This document shows, in pieces, positions 55,657 through 64,000 of a stretch of 64,000 bases of DNA. Source of the stretch: Toxorhynchites rutilus septentrionalis (taxonomy: Eukaryota; Arthropoda; Insecta; Diptera; Culicidae). Location of the stretch: positions 239,292,191 through 239,356,190 of the forward strand of contig NC_073745.1 in the NCBI RefSeq assembly GCF_029784135.1, written 5' to 3'. The notes under the pieces were generated by a model, which was not told where the DNA came from, made no database searches, and saw only the letters and a list, made by a program, of their open reading frames with translations. A program made the translations under genes and the position numbers. How positions within the stretch are numbered: the first letter of the stretch is position 1; each line of letters starts with the position of its first letter.

Positions 55657-55869
55657 TCATTCACCCGGCGCGACGCTTCCACCGCTTCTAACACACTTCG
55701 ATTGGCTCTCCTGCTCCACATCCCATTGAAACTCCTGTCTCTCACTCTTGCGGTATCGCACCGCATACATCCCCGGCAAATGCAGCAATCTCTTATGCTG
55801 AAAATCAATTTCAAGATAGCGTCTTTCCTGCTTGGCGTCCGATGATAGAATGTGGGCAAGCCACACCAT
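55657..55869 (-). CDS. Unrecognised 70-codon frame with protein-like composition
   Basis: The frame MVWLAHILSSDAKQERRYLE, then IDFQHKRLLHLPGMYAVRY and a charged Gln/Glu/Arg-rich end. TATATAAAT lies about 12 bp upstream of the ATG (55880-55888), too close for a normal TATA-start arrangement. Near the end CGCCGG|GTGAAT could be a splice donor. No domain recognised. It may be an exon, a repeat fragment or chance. Confidence 0.25.
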   Translation of the reverse strand: MVWLAHILSSDAKQERRYLEIDFQHKRLLHLPGMYAVRYRKSERQEFQWDVEQESQSKCVRSGGSVAPGE

Positions 55870-57150
55870 CGCTCGATTTATATAGCCATATAGTTAACGT
55901 TGTAGCGACCGCCTATATTTATTTATAATCTCTTTATTGTCTCCCTCCTTCACCTTGTCTATACGTTTCGCCCGTACCCGTGGTTGCTTGTAATGAATAG
56001 CTGTTTGCTGCGGGAGCGCAGACAAAATGTATAGGAAAGTAGGGAATTCTTTCTTCCAATTTTTCATCAATTTGAACTTTATATGAGCTGGAAAACCGTA
56101 ATATGTAGCATACAAACAATTGCTGAGGATATTTCCTATCAATATGTGTATTTGGAACCAAAATCCATTCATTAATAGAGGATGTATTAGCGTTCAAAAA
56201 CTGAACACTTTTTCACACCGAAATATTGAAATGGGCCCTTATACTGAAATGTTACACGTAGTCCTACGTCAAAATGGCCGCCATTTTGGAAATTTTTCGA
56301 ACTTTGCAAAACCACTACGTAAGGCTTTAGGTATTGTCCAAAAGTTTCAAAATGTTTATTGGAATTCGCTCTGCAACAACCCATTGCTTCAAAACCGATA
56401 CCACCGGCAAGATACCAATTTTCAGACAGCATCTACCCATCCAGCTGTCGCTCAAAAAATGGAAAATATATCTTCAAATATATATTTTCAAAAATAACCA
56501 AAATACCCGAACACTTCATTTTATTCCTAACATCCGAAAAAAATCACGATGATTTATTATTTTTTGACCTTCCAGACAAGACCCCCCCTTAACAAAAGCT
56601 AAAATATTATGATAATTTTTCAAACATTTGGCTTTGAACACAAATCATGATAGCGTTACGTAACTTGAGGAGTGTTTTTCTTGCGTTGCTTATTGTTACA
56701 TAGAGAGAGGACGGAGCTCAAAAACCGCTTTCTTTGTGTTGCGTAATTTGTGTAACATGGCCGATTGGTTAGTGTCCCACATTAGGCATGATACGTACCT
56801 ACGAAAGTTCCGCTAGTCCACTGGGAAGGTTGGTGCCATCCAAAGGAAATTGTGTACCACGCCTAAGGAATTGTCTCCTACGTCTCAATATATCAGACAA
56901 ACAAAAGATTCGTTTACAAAAGGCTTCCGTATATACGAAGGTTTTGGATTCAAAATAAATGAGAAAATAAAATTTGTGGAAAATATCTTACTTATTTCGG
57001 ATGCGAATAACTCTTTAAAAAAAATGTTATTCATTTCAAAATTTACGTGATTTTTCTTATAAATTACCGAACCGGTAATATACCGATTATAATTAAGTTC
57101 TTATTATAGAAAAAGTCTAACAAACACTCTCAATTTCTTCTCTTTTTTCA
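55870..57150. other. Non-coding/intron-like stretch
   Basis: Holds a SINE-A remnant at 56755-56845 and a block at 56205-56290 similar to 13620-13690 with CCGCCATTTTGG. The run-up to 57150 is AT-rich with a strong polypyrimidine tract, as expected upstream of an exon. Confidence 0.5.
56755..56845 (+). mobile_element. SINE-A remnant (head and 3' end fused)
   Basis: ACATGGCCGATTGGTTAGTG then GGCATGATACGTACCTACG, jumping directly to GAAAGTTCCGCTAGTCCACT and TTGGTGCCATCCAAAGGAA. The B box and middle are deleted. Confidence 0.65.
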
Positions 57151-57151
57151 G

Positions 57152-57290
57152 AAATAGCCCAGGTGCAGCTATCCTATTACGTCAACAATCGCCACCCACG
57201 GGCGGAGTGTACAAACAAGTGCGAAGCTTCGATATCGCTGTAGGTGATAATAAAAATAAAAAAGAAATACCAGAAGAAAGCGAAAAATAA
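57152..57290 (+). CDS. Candidate 3'-terminal coding exon of a host gene
   Basis: A strong acceptor (TTTCTTCTCTTTTTTCAG) ends at 57151. The phase-1 exon then reads NSPGAAILLRQQSPPTGGVY, KQVRSFDIAV and GDNKNKKEIPEESEK before TAA at 57288-57290. Composition (charged, Pro/Gln) and codon use look like a real cytoplasmic tail and unlike the surrounding AT-rich repeats. In the next frame the sequence continues as NKHCVEESADSVFVSPDNAT and FQGESNQITR to TAA at 57376. One base fewer in the A5 run at 57283-57287 would join the two. Alternatively GTAG|GTGATA (57243/57244) could be a donor. The gene is not recognised; upstream exons are not in evidence nearby. Confidence 0.55.
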
Positions 57291-58337
57291 GCACTGCGTC
57301 GAAGAGAGTGCTGATAGCGTATTTGTGTCGCCGGATAATGCTACCTTCCAGGGCGAAAGCAATCAAATCACTCGGTAACGGTTGCTACTGCTGCTGTTGT
57401 TGTTATGAACGCATCGCAATCGTCGCTCTCGCAAGGCAGCGGCAATCTTGAGACTGCTGAGATTTGTGGGATTTATTCTCGGAATTAAGGGTAAAAAAGG
57501 TATTGCCATATCGTTACACAACATGCACTAGATAAATAAACTCTTTTATGTTGGGTTTCTTTTCACTTACCTCGTATTTTCGTTCTTTTTCGTGTATATA
57601 TCAAAACAATACTGATGCTGGCTTTCGGGTATGTTTGAGCAGTTATTTACAAAGCTAATGGTACCATCCACCCGATGATAACCTGAATGTAGCGGACGAA
57701 CACATTATATAGCAAGGACAAGGATTTTTAATATACAATAAATTTTAATATTAATTCTGTATGTATAACAATTACATAGACGTCTACATATAGCATTTTC
57801 CTCGATCCTTCTCAACTATCTACCAGAATTTCAAAAGCCTATCGTGGTACTGGGCTAATTGTTAATAATTGCGTTCCCTCCACTATTGGGCCATCGGTCC
57901 TTGTTTGTGTGTTTTTTTTTTCATTCTATGAACCGAAAATATATTTTCTAACTTCGTGATCACTAAGTATGAACTAGACATTTTTTCCCGGCGATTAGAT
58001 TGTGGGCATTAAAAAACGTTGTTGTTTGTTTTATCAGTTTATCAGGAGAAGTCACTAGCTAAATAACACTTCCGGTGAGTTTTTTTTTATGCGTTGCCAA
58101 AAATCGAGTTGTATAAAAACTCGAAAACTTCTCTTTGGTTAGCTTTAGGATAGACAAATTTCTGCTGAGATGATGCTAACATAACGGTTGGAAGTGCGTT
58201 CAAGTGGTTTAATGTTTTTTTTGTTCAATAGATAATGGAAACTGAAAGAGAAAATAATTGATTATAATTTTTTCCAGTGTTTGTGTTAGCTTTCACTTAT
58301 TTATTGTTAGTCATAAATGGTTCTCCATTATTCGTTA
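57291..58337 (+). other. Probable 3' untranslated and downstream region
   Basis: Follows the candidate terminal exon. 57291-57480 is GC-richer with a (CTG/TTG)n tract at 57385-57405. AATAAA-type signals occur at 57532-57537 (GATAAATAAACTC) and about 57738. The remainder is AT-rich with no feature recognised. Confidence 0.35.
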
Positions 58338-58412
58338 GGGGCTGTCCACATACCACGTGGACAACTTTAGGGAGGGTAGGGGGTACGAAAATGACCACGC
58401 ACGTCTTACACT
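58338..58412 (+). mobile_element. Solo end of the GGGGCTGTCC inverted-repeat family
   Basis: GGGGCTGTCCACATACCACG plus TGGACAACTTTAGGGAGGG, TAGGGGGTACGAAAATGACC and CACGC matches the reverse complement of 23160-23226. No opposite end was found downstream, so the copy is truncated or very long. Confidence 0.8.
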
Positions 58413-59028
58413 AAGGGTTCCAAATCAGAAAACAGAACACGTTTTTATGAAATAAAGTTTACGTTAATAACTGCTGCGAACGGATTTTAACGATTTGCAT
58501 ACCAATCGAATCCAATTTTGTAAGATTTGTTTTATATGATATACCTTACAATCCCATAGTCTGTATATGGTTTAAATTAATGAAAATTGGAAGCTTTCCC
58601 ATTTCCCCATACATTTGTTCTGTCCATTTGCGTGCTTTCCCGAACAGAGCTGTCAATAACGGGCAACTTATGCAGACGCTAGAATAGAAACAGCAAAGGG
58701 GGATAGCGAAAAACGAATATTTGAGAAGTAAACTGCCACTCTTGCATAGTAAGTAAGCTGTCGCTAACGTATAAGTATTGCATCTTCTCTGAAGAAAATT
58801 CTCAGAATCTTTCTGTGCCCGAAACAAGGCCGCTTATTCTGCTCGTTTTGTGTTTTATGTTTCCCCTCGAGCTGTAAACGCTAGCGAATATTTCACTTGA
58901 AGTGTATCTGGCGTTGCAATTAACACAACCATCTATGGCAAAGCGGGCGAAATAAGAGAAGAGTGCAAATGATTAAAGGTTGCTTCTAGCCATCAGTGTG
59001 TGTGTTGCTTGATTTCGTTGCGCGAAAC
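58413..59028. other. Non-coding stretch
   Basis: Short frames on the minus strand without domains; nothing recognised. Confidence 0.35.
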
Positions 59029-59031
59029 TTA

Positions 59032-59423
59032 AGGCGGAATTCGACCTATTCAACATGATACATGCTGCAAGTTAAATGTAAACAACAAAGGATATGACAC
59101 TTGCGCTTTTTTCAAATTTTGTTTCCAGCCACTACACAGTAGTGTGCAATCGAATCGCGCACTGCTTCAACATATTATTGTTTTTATAATCAATAATTTT
59201 GTTGTTCCATTATTCTGGTGAATTATGATAATCGTCGATAAATGACGCAGTTGGCCCAATATTGTCGAACATGTCGTGCTACACACGCCGCACCGATCCG
59301 CAAGCCATTGGATGAGGCCAACATCGCTCAACAAGACCAGTTATGTCGAAGAATGATACACTCCAATATGCAAGAAGTCTTGACTTGTAGCATGCATCAA
59401 ATCGAATAGGTGGAATCCCGCCT
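59032..59423. mobile_element. 392-bp PIF/Harbinger-like MITE
   Basis: The ends read inward are AGGCGGAATTCGACCTATTC (left) and AGGCGGGATTCCACCTATTC (right). The similarity extends another 20-25 bases (GATACATGCTGCAAGT versus GATGCATGCTACAAGT). The 3-bp target TTA lies at 59029-59031 and 59424-59426, the target type of PIF/Harbinger. No transposase. Confidence 0.85.
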
Positions 59424-59426
59424 TTA

Positions 59427-60370
59427 GAACTTGTTTATTTCCTGTACATGTGAATAGCACACCTTCGATACTTTCAGTTGTCATTCGTATTTGCTCTCGT
59501 GCGCATCGGCATCAGCTCTGATGCAATAAGCTCCTAGCTTTGTTGACGGTTTTGACCGAGAGTCGAGAAACGATTTTTCATAAACGGTCATTCTCGCGAT
59601 GTTTAATTTTTTCGCTGGAACTGTGTACATCTGTTAGACGCGTGTTTGATGCTTGTTGAATGGCGATGCACGGAAAAAGTCTCGTTAAATACTCAGTGCA
59701 ATGTGTACAATGATATAAAGAAACAAATTGCGACATATGACCAATTGGTGTATTGTTCTCGCAAAGGCAAGAAAAAATTGTTGCTTCTCGAAATTATTCT
59801 ACAAAACCACGCAAGTCATTAAACCTTTTCAGGGTCCACGGAACTTTTTACTAAAGAGTTATTTATGAAATTTCGATGTATTCGCAAATAATATACGAAA
59901 TGATAAAAAAATTAAAAAAAGAAGATTGCGTAGTCCTACGTCCTACGCGGTCGTGTCTCGGATACAACCCCTCGAATTTTTTTAGAACTCCCGAGTTTCG
60001 CGAAGGAGTCCTGGATAAGTGTCCTTAGTAACGAAGGCAATTTTCGTTGAAAAGTAATATTTTTTGGAATACACTTCTCTTTGGTTGTCTGGGAAGTTTG
60101 TGCCACCACTGACGGTAATCAAATCGAGACGCAGATCAAGAGTAAAGCCGGGTTTATACCTTGTCAGAAGAATGACAAACATACCCATACTACAAAGTTT
60201 GACATTTGATTTGTATGTATGAGGCTACCCGCAACCGAGCTACTTAAATGTTTTTTTAATTTTTTTTTTAAATCGAATAAATGACAATGACCAGCTTAAT
60301 CCTCAGTACACGACACATGAAATAGCAGAGTCATTACCAATATTTATATTCATGAGTGAACCTGGAACCT
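59427..60370. other. Non-coding stretch
   Basis: 59925-59965 contains GTAGTCCTACGTCCTACG. AAGCCGGGTTTATAC at 60144 also occurs at 54222, possibly the end of an unresolved repeat. No gene recognised. Confidence 0.35.
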
Positions 60371-60454
60371 GGTGAACCTTGGTTACGTAAAACGCTGCAA
60401 TGTATGGTTCTACCCTATTTGACCGAAAAACATTTAATGGATCGTGTCTCCATC

Positions 60455-62048
60455 CAGGGTTACTATATCTACAGAATAATTTGTATTTATACAGATTTTT
60501 CGGACTTTTTGGAACTAAGAATCTGTAGATACAGATTACAGATTTTTTTGGTTTTCATACCGATTTACAGATTTTTCAAAATAACGATCCAATGTTAGTT
60601 TTCATACCGATTTACAGATTTTTCAAAATAACGGTCCAATGTTAGTTTTCCTAACTCACCAATTTTATTCATATAGCATTCGAATCAGTCTGAATGAGAG
60701 TCATTTTGACATTCATATGTACCATGTAATACTGCTTTCTCATGTTCAATCTAATGCGATTTGAGAGATTTGAGTCGTTTATATATCGTTGTGTCTGTCT
60801 CCACTCAAATTAGAATGAAGAATTAAAAAAAAAGAAAATTCGAAAAAACGGGCTACGCATTTGTTCTACAATGATAAGTTAATTTCTTCAATTGGAATTG
60901 AGTTTGACGACATTCATATTCATGCCTCTCCATTTTGTAAATAATAATGGATTTTCAGGCGGAAAATGGAAATGAATCGCCAAATTGTGGTCGTAAAATT
61001 CGAGTAAAGGTTATCCGATTTCAGCTGTTTTTATTTTGTTGTATCCCTCTCTGGCCGATCATTGCAACGGTAAAAAAATTTGTTATTTTGGAAAGTTTTG
61101 AAGGAAAAATGAAAAATTCCAAAAACCTGAATTATCATATTCTTTACAGTAATGAGCAATTTGAAACTATTTTCGATCTTGGTGATCCGATAGAGTTAAT
61201 TGCTTCACACCACCGGAGATGCCGGAATTGTACATACGTCATCGCAAATTATAGATTGCTTTTTGTTTTGTAATTTATAATGCTTAGACTTAAAAATTCA
61301 ATCGACTCTAGCAGTGACAAATGCCAATTAAAAGTTTGATCAATTGTTTCGGAATTAAAGCCACGAACGTTCGCTTTCTGGAAGAACGTGAAAGCTCGAA
61401 AATATTCGAATCAAAGAAATCAATTTTGAGTGGGACAAAGCTCGCCGGGTTAGTTAGTTGAACTTATAAATTAAACCATTTGCGGTTTTATTAAATTTCG
61501 AAATGTGTGTTGTACTGGTCGCCTTTTTTTTACTTGAAAAAACAGTGATGTATAACTTTGTGGGTTATGAAAGATGAACAAGAATAATTTATTTTTTGTA
61601 AACTTTTGATAGTTATTTACTAAACAATGTTTTTATGTTCATGTTTAAAAAATATTTGCTATAATTCTTTTTTATGTGATATCTTACGCATGTATCACAA
61701 AAATCATTAGTTTGGCATCTTTCGACTTTTATCTTTCTGTTTAAACATACAAAACAATGCTCCTTATATCTACACAAGGCCGCAATACATGAAATTTTTC
61801 AGCACGGATGACAACTTATGTTTATGCTGAGTACCGTTATCATAGTAAAAACGTTTTGGTTCGTGAATAAGTTCACAAGACATTAAAATTCGTTTAAAAA
61901 AAGTGTGAACTGATACATTGTTGCGTAAATTAAGCAGACAAATGACCGCAATGGGCTAATACAGATTTCGATACAGATTTTCTGTGAAAAAACTCAGATA
62001 AAAAGATTTTTTGGGACCAAAAACACAGATTTTATTATGGCACCCCTG
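60455..62048. mobile_element. 1.59 kb non-autonomous hAT element
   Basis: The ends read inward are CAGGGTTACTATATCTACAG (left) and CAGGGGTGCCATAATAAAAT (right). The 8-bp target duplication TCTCCATC lies at 60447-60454 and 62049-62056. Subterminal ACAGATTTTT words occur many times at both ends, and a 51-bp unit is tandemly duplicated at 60547-60650. A 108-codon frame at 60947-61273 has no recognisable domain. Removal rejoins the mariner relic. Confidence 0.92.
60550..60650 (+). repeat. Tandem duplication of about 51 bp in the hAT end
   Basis: TTTTCATACCGATTTACAGA with TTTTTCAAAATAACGATCCA and ATGTTAG is followed by the same sequence with one change (GATCC to GGTCC). Confidence 0.9.
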
Positions 62049-62249
62049 TCTCCATCAGCGACTCGCTTTAAAAACGCAACGAAAACTTGCAGTTTTCAAG
62101 CAAATCGTGATGGGCGATGAAAAGTTCGATCAATAATAACGAACGAAAAAAAAAATCTTTAGTGCAAGCGAAATAAACCTCTATTAGCTATCCCCAATGC
62201 CGATCTTCACTTGGAGGACTGGAGAAGACTTCTTCTTCTTCTTTTTGGC

Positions 62250-63984
62250 TTTTAAAGAGGGTTTAAACTTTTCAAAACTTTTCAGTTCATTCGCCTCTAG
62301 ACTGGAGAAGACGTACAACCAAACCTGGATTTCACTAGTTCTGAAGACATTGACCACACTGGGGGATAAACGACAATCTGCTGCACTTTGTGAAAAACTT
62401 TGCGTCAAATCGGACCTTCGAGTAAAAGTTAGATGCACTTGTTTAAGGCGCCTTCCCGAAGAAACTGGTGTACCTCAAGATTCCATTTTAGTGCTCGTAT
62501 TCATCTTCACGGACGACAACCTTTTAGTAGTGCTGGGGAACACGCATATAGCATCAAGCATCAAGATCTAGGCAGCTACCAATGCTATCAGTAAATGAGC
62601 TACCGAACGTGGTTTCGGGATTTAGAGGAAAAAGAGCGGTTACAGGGTAGTCAAAATTTACAGCGGGGAAGCGCTCGGGAGTCAAAATTTACAACGAACC
62701 CATTCCACGCCGTAGAACCTTGAAAATACTGAGAGCGGAAGTCAACTACAACCTGAATTTCCAGCACCATGTCGATGAGGTGAGGAATAACTGTGCCTTA
62801 ATTTGTTTTAAGCCATTACCAAACCTCACCGGAGTAATAACCGGATGATCTGTTTACGGGTGGCCAAAGATGGTATCTAACTGACGTGTATTATCTTCGG
62901 CCTGCTACAATCAATACCAACAGTCTCGATGCGCTGAAGTGGGGTGACCTCCGTTTGACATTTTCATGGACGCGGCAAAAATCTCCAGAACTGTGAGCTT
63001 CCTCACCTAAACCAGCGGAGATGAGGAGACGCACCTGACTGTCTTTACAAAAAAAAAATCTTACAACGGGTGACACACTCCAACCTCCCGCCGATAGCTG
63101 AACAACTTTGGTTTTTTTTTTCAGGGGGTCTCCGTAGCCACATTGGTTGCGCGTTCGCTTAGTAAGCGATCGATCGTGAGTTCAAAACTCAGGGCCCTCA
63201 TTGACCATCTTTGTGTTGTTACAGAATAACTACGTCCACGCAACATTCACCAGCGATGGAGATCGATCCACGGTCGAAATAAGATCGATTCATCCATACA
63301 ACTGCTCTGCTCTGCAAGACACATCGGGCTGTTGTTCTATAAATAACTCAACAATGATCAATCAACTGTCTCCGCTGTCCGGTCTAACTGGATAATGGAA
63401 GAACAGATAGAAAACTCGTACGCCTAAATGGCTACTGTGTAGATGTACCATATGCAATGGTATAGAAGGAATACTGGCAAATGGCAACTGTGTAATGTGC
63501 TAATTATAGATAATGATAACCATGTGACATGTACACGATTAAAATTCGGCTCTGTTTCAGATAAAATGCTAATGAGCCTAAAATAAATATATGGGATAAA
63601 AAAAAAAACTTTGGTTTGAGGCCAATGGAGAGGCTGGTGATCCGATCGAAAAATACCATCAGAAACAACTTCTGAACTAGGACGGCCTCAGTGAACCTGA
63701 AGCAAACTTTTGTCAAATTTATCTCACGAAAATTGTCCGTTGAAGCGGTACGGAGAATTAAAAGCTTCATAACCAAAATCGAAGGCGTGAAATCGATGAG
63801 GGAACCGCGAATCCTGTCCAGACTTAGAATTGGTCGCTGCAAAATATCACAAAACTTCAACAGAAGATTTTTTCAACCCCTTTGCGATCTGTGCAAGATC
63901 CGCAATTCGGTCGAACACATCGTTTGTGTTTGCCTGAAATACGAGAACCTCCGAAACTTTTACGGCATTTGTGACCACCCTTGA
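62250..63984 (+). pseudogene. Jockey-like non-LTR reverse transcriptase relic, split by SINE-B
   Basis: The frame 62197-62571 includes LRVKVRCTCLRRLPEETGVP and QDSILV, then FTDDNLLVVLG, a decayed GVPQGSxLxP...FADDxxL pair of catalytic blocks. Next come ATNAIS-KWATERGFGIS-like blocks in other frames and the NFQHHVDEVR-like thumb region at 62755-62790. After the SINE, 63607-63984 ends with RIGRCKISQNFNRR, CDLCKIRNSVEHIVCVCLKY and ENLRNFYGI, the C-terminal Cys/His tail. There are many frameshifts. Confidence 0.75.
63121..63606 (+). mobile_element. tRNA-derived SINE-B, copy 2
   Basis: Same head (GGGGGTCTCCGTAGCCACAT, B-box region GTGAGTTCAAAACTC), body and GGGATAAAAAAAAAA tail as the copy at 16866. 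The target duplication AACTTTGGTTT lies at about 63104-63114 and 63607-63617. It inserted in the jockey-like relic. Confidence 0.92.
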
Positions 63985-64000
63985 ATATAATCCTTCTTGA

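Larger units (their letters stand above)
60380..62230 (+). pseudogene. Mariner (DD34D-type) transposase relic, split by a hAT
   Basis: The left half (60380-60454), read across one frameshift, gives GYVKRCNVW then LPYLTEKHLMDRVSI. The right half (62049 on) continues SISDSL, KRNENLQF and QIVMGDEK, then NNNERK. This is the WVPHxLTEKNLMDRxSIxxSLLxRNE...GDEKW region of mariners, including the first catalytic Asp. Later blocks are not recognisable beyond about 62230. No terminal repeats were found. Confidence 0.75.

Noticed and set aside
56245..56262. Recurring GTAGTCCTACGT palindrome (also near 13677, 54976, 59931)
   Set aside because: Probably shared pieces of one old repeat; too short and irregular to call a site.

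Overview
This 64 kb window is eukaryotic, AT-rich and intron-like, and almost certainly comes from an insect, most likely a culicine mosquito. The reasons are three Tc1/mariner copies of the mosquito-associated DD37E (ITmD37E) type, an intact mariner, tRNA-derived SINEs with target-site duplications, I/LOA/jockey-type non-LTR relics, hAT, TTAA and TTA-flanked inverted-repeat elements, and tandem-repeat-bearing dispersed families. There is no bacterial gene organisation, CRISPR array, rRNA or genuine tRNA gene. Most open reading frames are transposon relics or shadows of repeats.

Layout. 1-3.5 kb: DD37E copy A, a BEL/Pao-like relic split by a TTAA-type MITE, repeat family A, and DD37E copy B. 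3.5-9 kb: unique DNA, a complete mariner (5870-7149) with an uninterrupted 341-residue transposase, a broken transposase-like gene, and two solo inverted-repeat ends. 9-13.5 kb: an R1/LOA-like relic split by two insertions, one of 2.65 kb with a 25-bp flanking duplication. 16-20 kb: family C split by an I/LOA-like retroelement whose reverse transcriptase is itself split in frame by a SINE. 20.4-24.5 kb: a deleted mariner, then a nest: retroelement fragment, DD37E copy C, a 2.04 kb inverted-repeat element, and two SINEs. 26-31.5 kb: SINE, families B, C and A, and a 0.7 kb GA-rich satellite. 31.5-44.8 kb: unique AT-rich DNA with MITEs, mariner relics and a near-perfect long hairpin. 49-55 kb: SINEs, a 1.59 kb inverted-repeat element, and a 2.95 kb degenerate hAT holding a Tc1-like relic that holds a SINE. 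57.15 kb: the best host-gene signal, a 3'-terminal coding exon on the + strand with a possible one-base frameshift. 59-64 kb: a Harbinger-like MITE, a mariner relic split by a hAT element, and a jockey-like relic split by a second copy of the SINE seen at 16.9 kb.

The window probably lies in a large intron or gene-end region of a TE-rich genome. The exon at 57.15 kb, and more weakly a start-exon candidate at 26.2 kb, are the only places where host coding sequence is suggested. Identities come from motif recognition alone; no database search was run.
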